Shown here: one piece after another, positions 63,699-64,000 of the stretch
How the letters are laid out: the number at the start of each line of letters is the position of its first letter
Position numbering within the stretch: position 1 is the stretch's first letter
Origin: Pseudomonas sp. MUP55
GTDB taxonomy: Bacteria > Pseudomonadota > Gammaproteobacteria > Pseudomonadales > Pseudomonadaceae
DNA length: 64,000 nt
Reading direction: 5' to 3'
Assembly (NCBI RefSeq): GCF_034043515.1
Contig: NZ_CP138214.1
Span: 744,001-808,000, forward strand
Made by a program: the position numbers and the translations under genes
Notes under the pieces: model-generated
What the model was told of the DNA's origin: nothing
The model's database searches: none
The model's input: only the letters and a program-made list of their open reading frames with translations

Positions 63699-64000
63699 AT
63701 GAGCCTTATCCAGCATTTGATCAATGGTGAGTTGGTCAACGACAGCGGTCGCAGCGCCGACGTGTACAACCCGTCCACTGGCCAGGTGATTCACCAGGTG
63801 CCGTTGGCCAGTCGTGAAACCATTCAACAGGCGATCGACTCGGCCAAGGCTGCGTTCCCGGCCTGGCGCAATACGCCGCCGGCCAAACGTGCCCAGGTGA
63901 TGTTTCGTTTCAAGCAGTTGCTGGAGCAGAACGAAGAGCGTATCTCGCAGTTGATCAGCGAAGAGCACGGCAAGACGTTGGAAGACGCTGCTGGTGAGTT
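63699..64000 (+). CDS. bauC: CoA-acylating methylmalonate-/malonate-semialdehyde dehydrogenase (partial; runs off the right edge)
   Basis: The first 100 residues are present (MSLIQHLINGELVNDSGRSA, then VYNPSTGQVIHQVPLASRETIQ and IDSAKAAFPAWRNTPPAKRAQVMFRFKQLLEQN), typical of the MmsA branch of aldehyde dehydrogenases. The enzyme converts malonate semialdehyde to acetyl-CoA. It follows the aminotransferase by 39 bp with TCAGGAGCC upstream, the bauA-bauC order (PA0132, PA0130). Confidence 0.92.
   Translation, partial: MSLIQHLINGELVNDSGRSADVYNPSTGQVIHQVPLASRETIQQAIDSAKAAFPAWRNTPPAKRAQVMFRFKQLLEQNEERISQLISEEHGKTLEDAAGE

Overview
This window is a stretch of a Pseudomonas chromosome, most likely from the P. 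fluorescens group. The evidence is high G+C coding DNA, protein families and gene orders I know from P. aeruginosa and P. fluorescens (ctpL-gcbA, speA, flp-tad-rcp with pprA/pprB, bauA-bauC), and abundant REP/REPIN hairpins of the kind that fill intergenic gaps in this group. No rRNA, tRNA, prophage, CRISPR array or complete insertion sequence was seen. All family assignments come from reading motifs and from memory, without database searches.

Layout. 1-5100: the 5' end of a CtpL-type chemoreceptor and the diguanylate cyclase gcbA on the minus strand, then a DUF2333 protein, a Nudix hydrolase and a Sui1-type initiation factor on the plus strand. 5.2-8.6 kb: arginine decarboxylase speA and a MATE exporter. 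8.9-16.7 kb: bacterial alpha-2-macroglobulin and its usual partner, penicillin-binding protein 1C. 16.8-19.1 kb: a MazG-like pyrophosphohydrolase, the tRNA methyltransferase CmoM and two tandem DUF4136 lipoproteins.

19.2-34.2 kb is a complete Flp/Tad pilus locus: tadG; pprA-tadF; prepilin peptidase fppA; response regulator pprB; a minus-strand operon rcpC-rcpA-tadZ-tadA-tadB-tadC-tadD-DUF3613; and the divergent pilin gene flp. PprA and PprB would control expression. FppA would process Flp and probably the pseudopilin-like TadF. RcpA, RcpC, TadZ, TadA, TadB, TadC and TadD build the machine. Beyond flp lies an accessory block (34.2-38.4 kb): a stand-alone receiver protein, a two-partner-secretion outer-membrane transporter with no recognisable TpsA exoprotein beside it, and a long Gly/Thr-rich collagen-like lipoprotein carrying a 21-bp tandem repeat. 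This is the most unusual part of the window.

38.6-43.3 kb: an acyl-CoA/ACP gene set (MaoC-type dehydratase, FabG-like reductase, thiolase) and a RIO-type kinase. 43.3-43.8 kb: a duplicated, nested REPIN region that includes a short element with terminal inverted repeats. 43.8-47.4 kb: copper homeostasis (copA-cueR operon, copZ, two clear CueR-type operators). 47.5-53.7 kb: two MFS transporters, a quinone-oxidoreductase-like enzyme, an ABM-domain monooxygenase and LysR and ArsR-type regulators. 53.7-64 kb: nucleobase and beta-alanine metabolism (adenine deaminase, 8-oxoguanine deaminase, RutR-like regulator, xanthine/uracil permease, LysR regulator, beta-alanine:pyruvate aminotransferase and the start of methylmalonate-semialdehyde dehydrogenase), interspersed with a Ca2+/H+ antiporter, an SDR and a YigZ protein.
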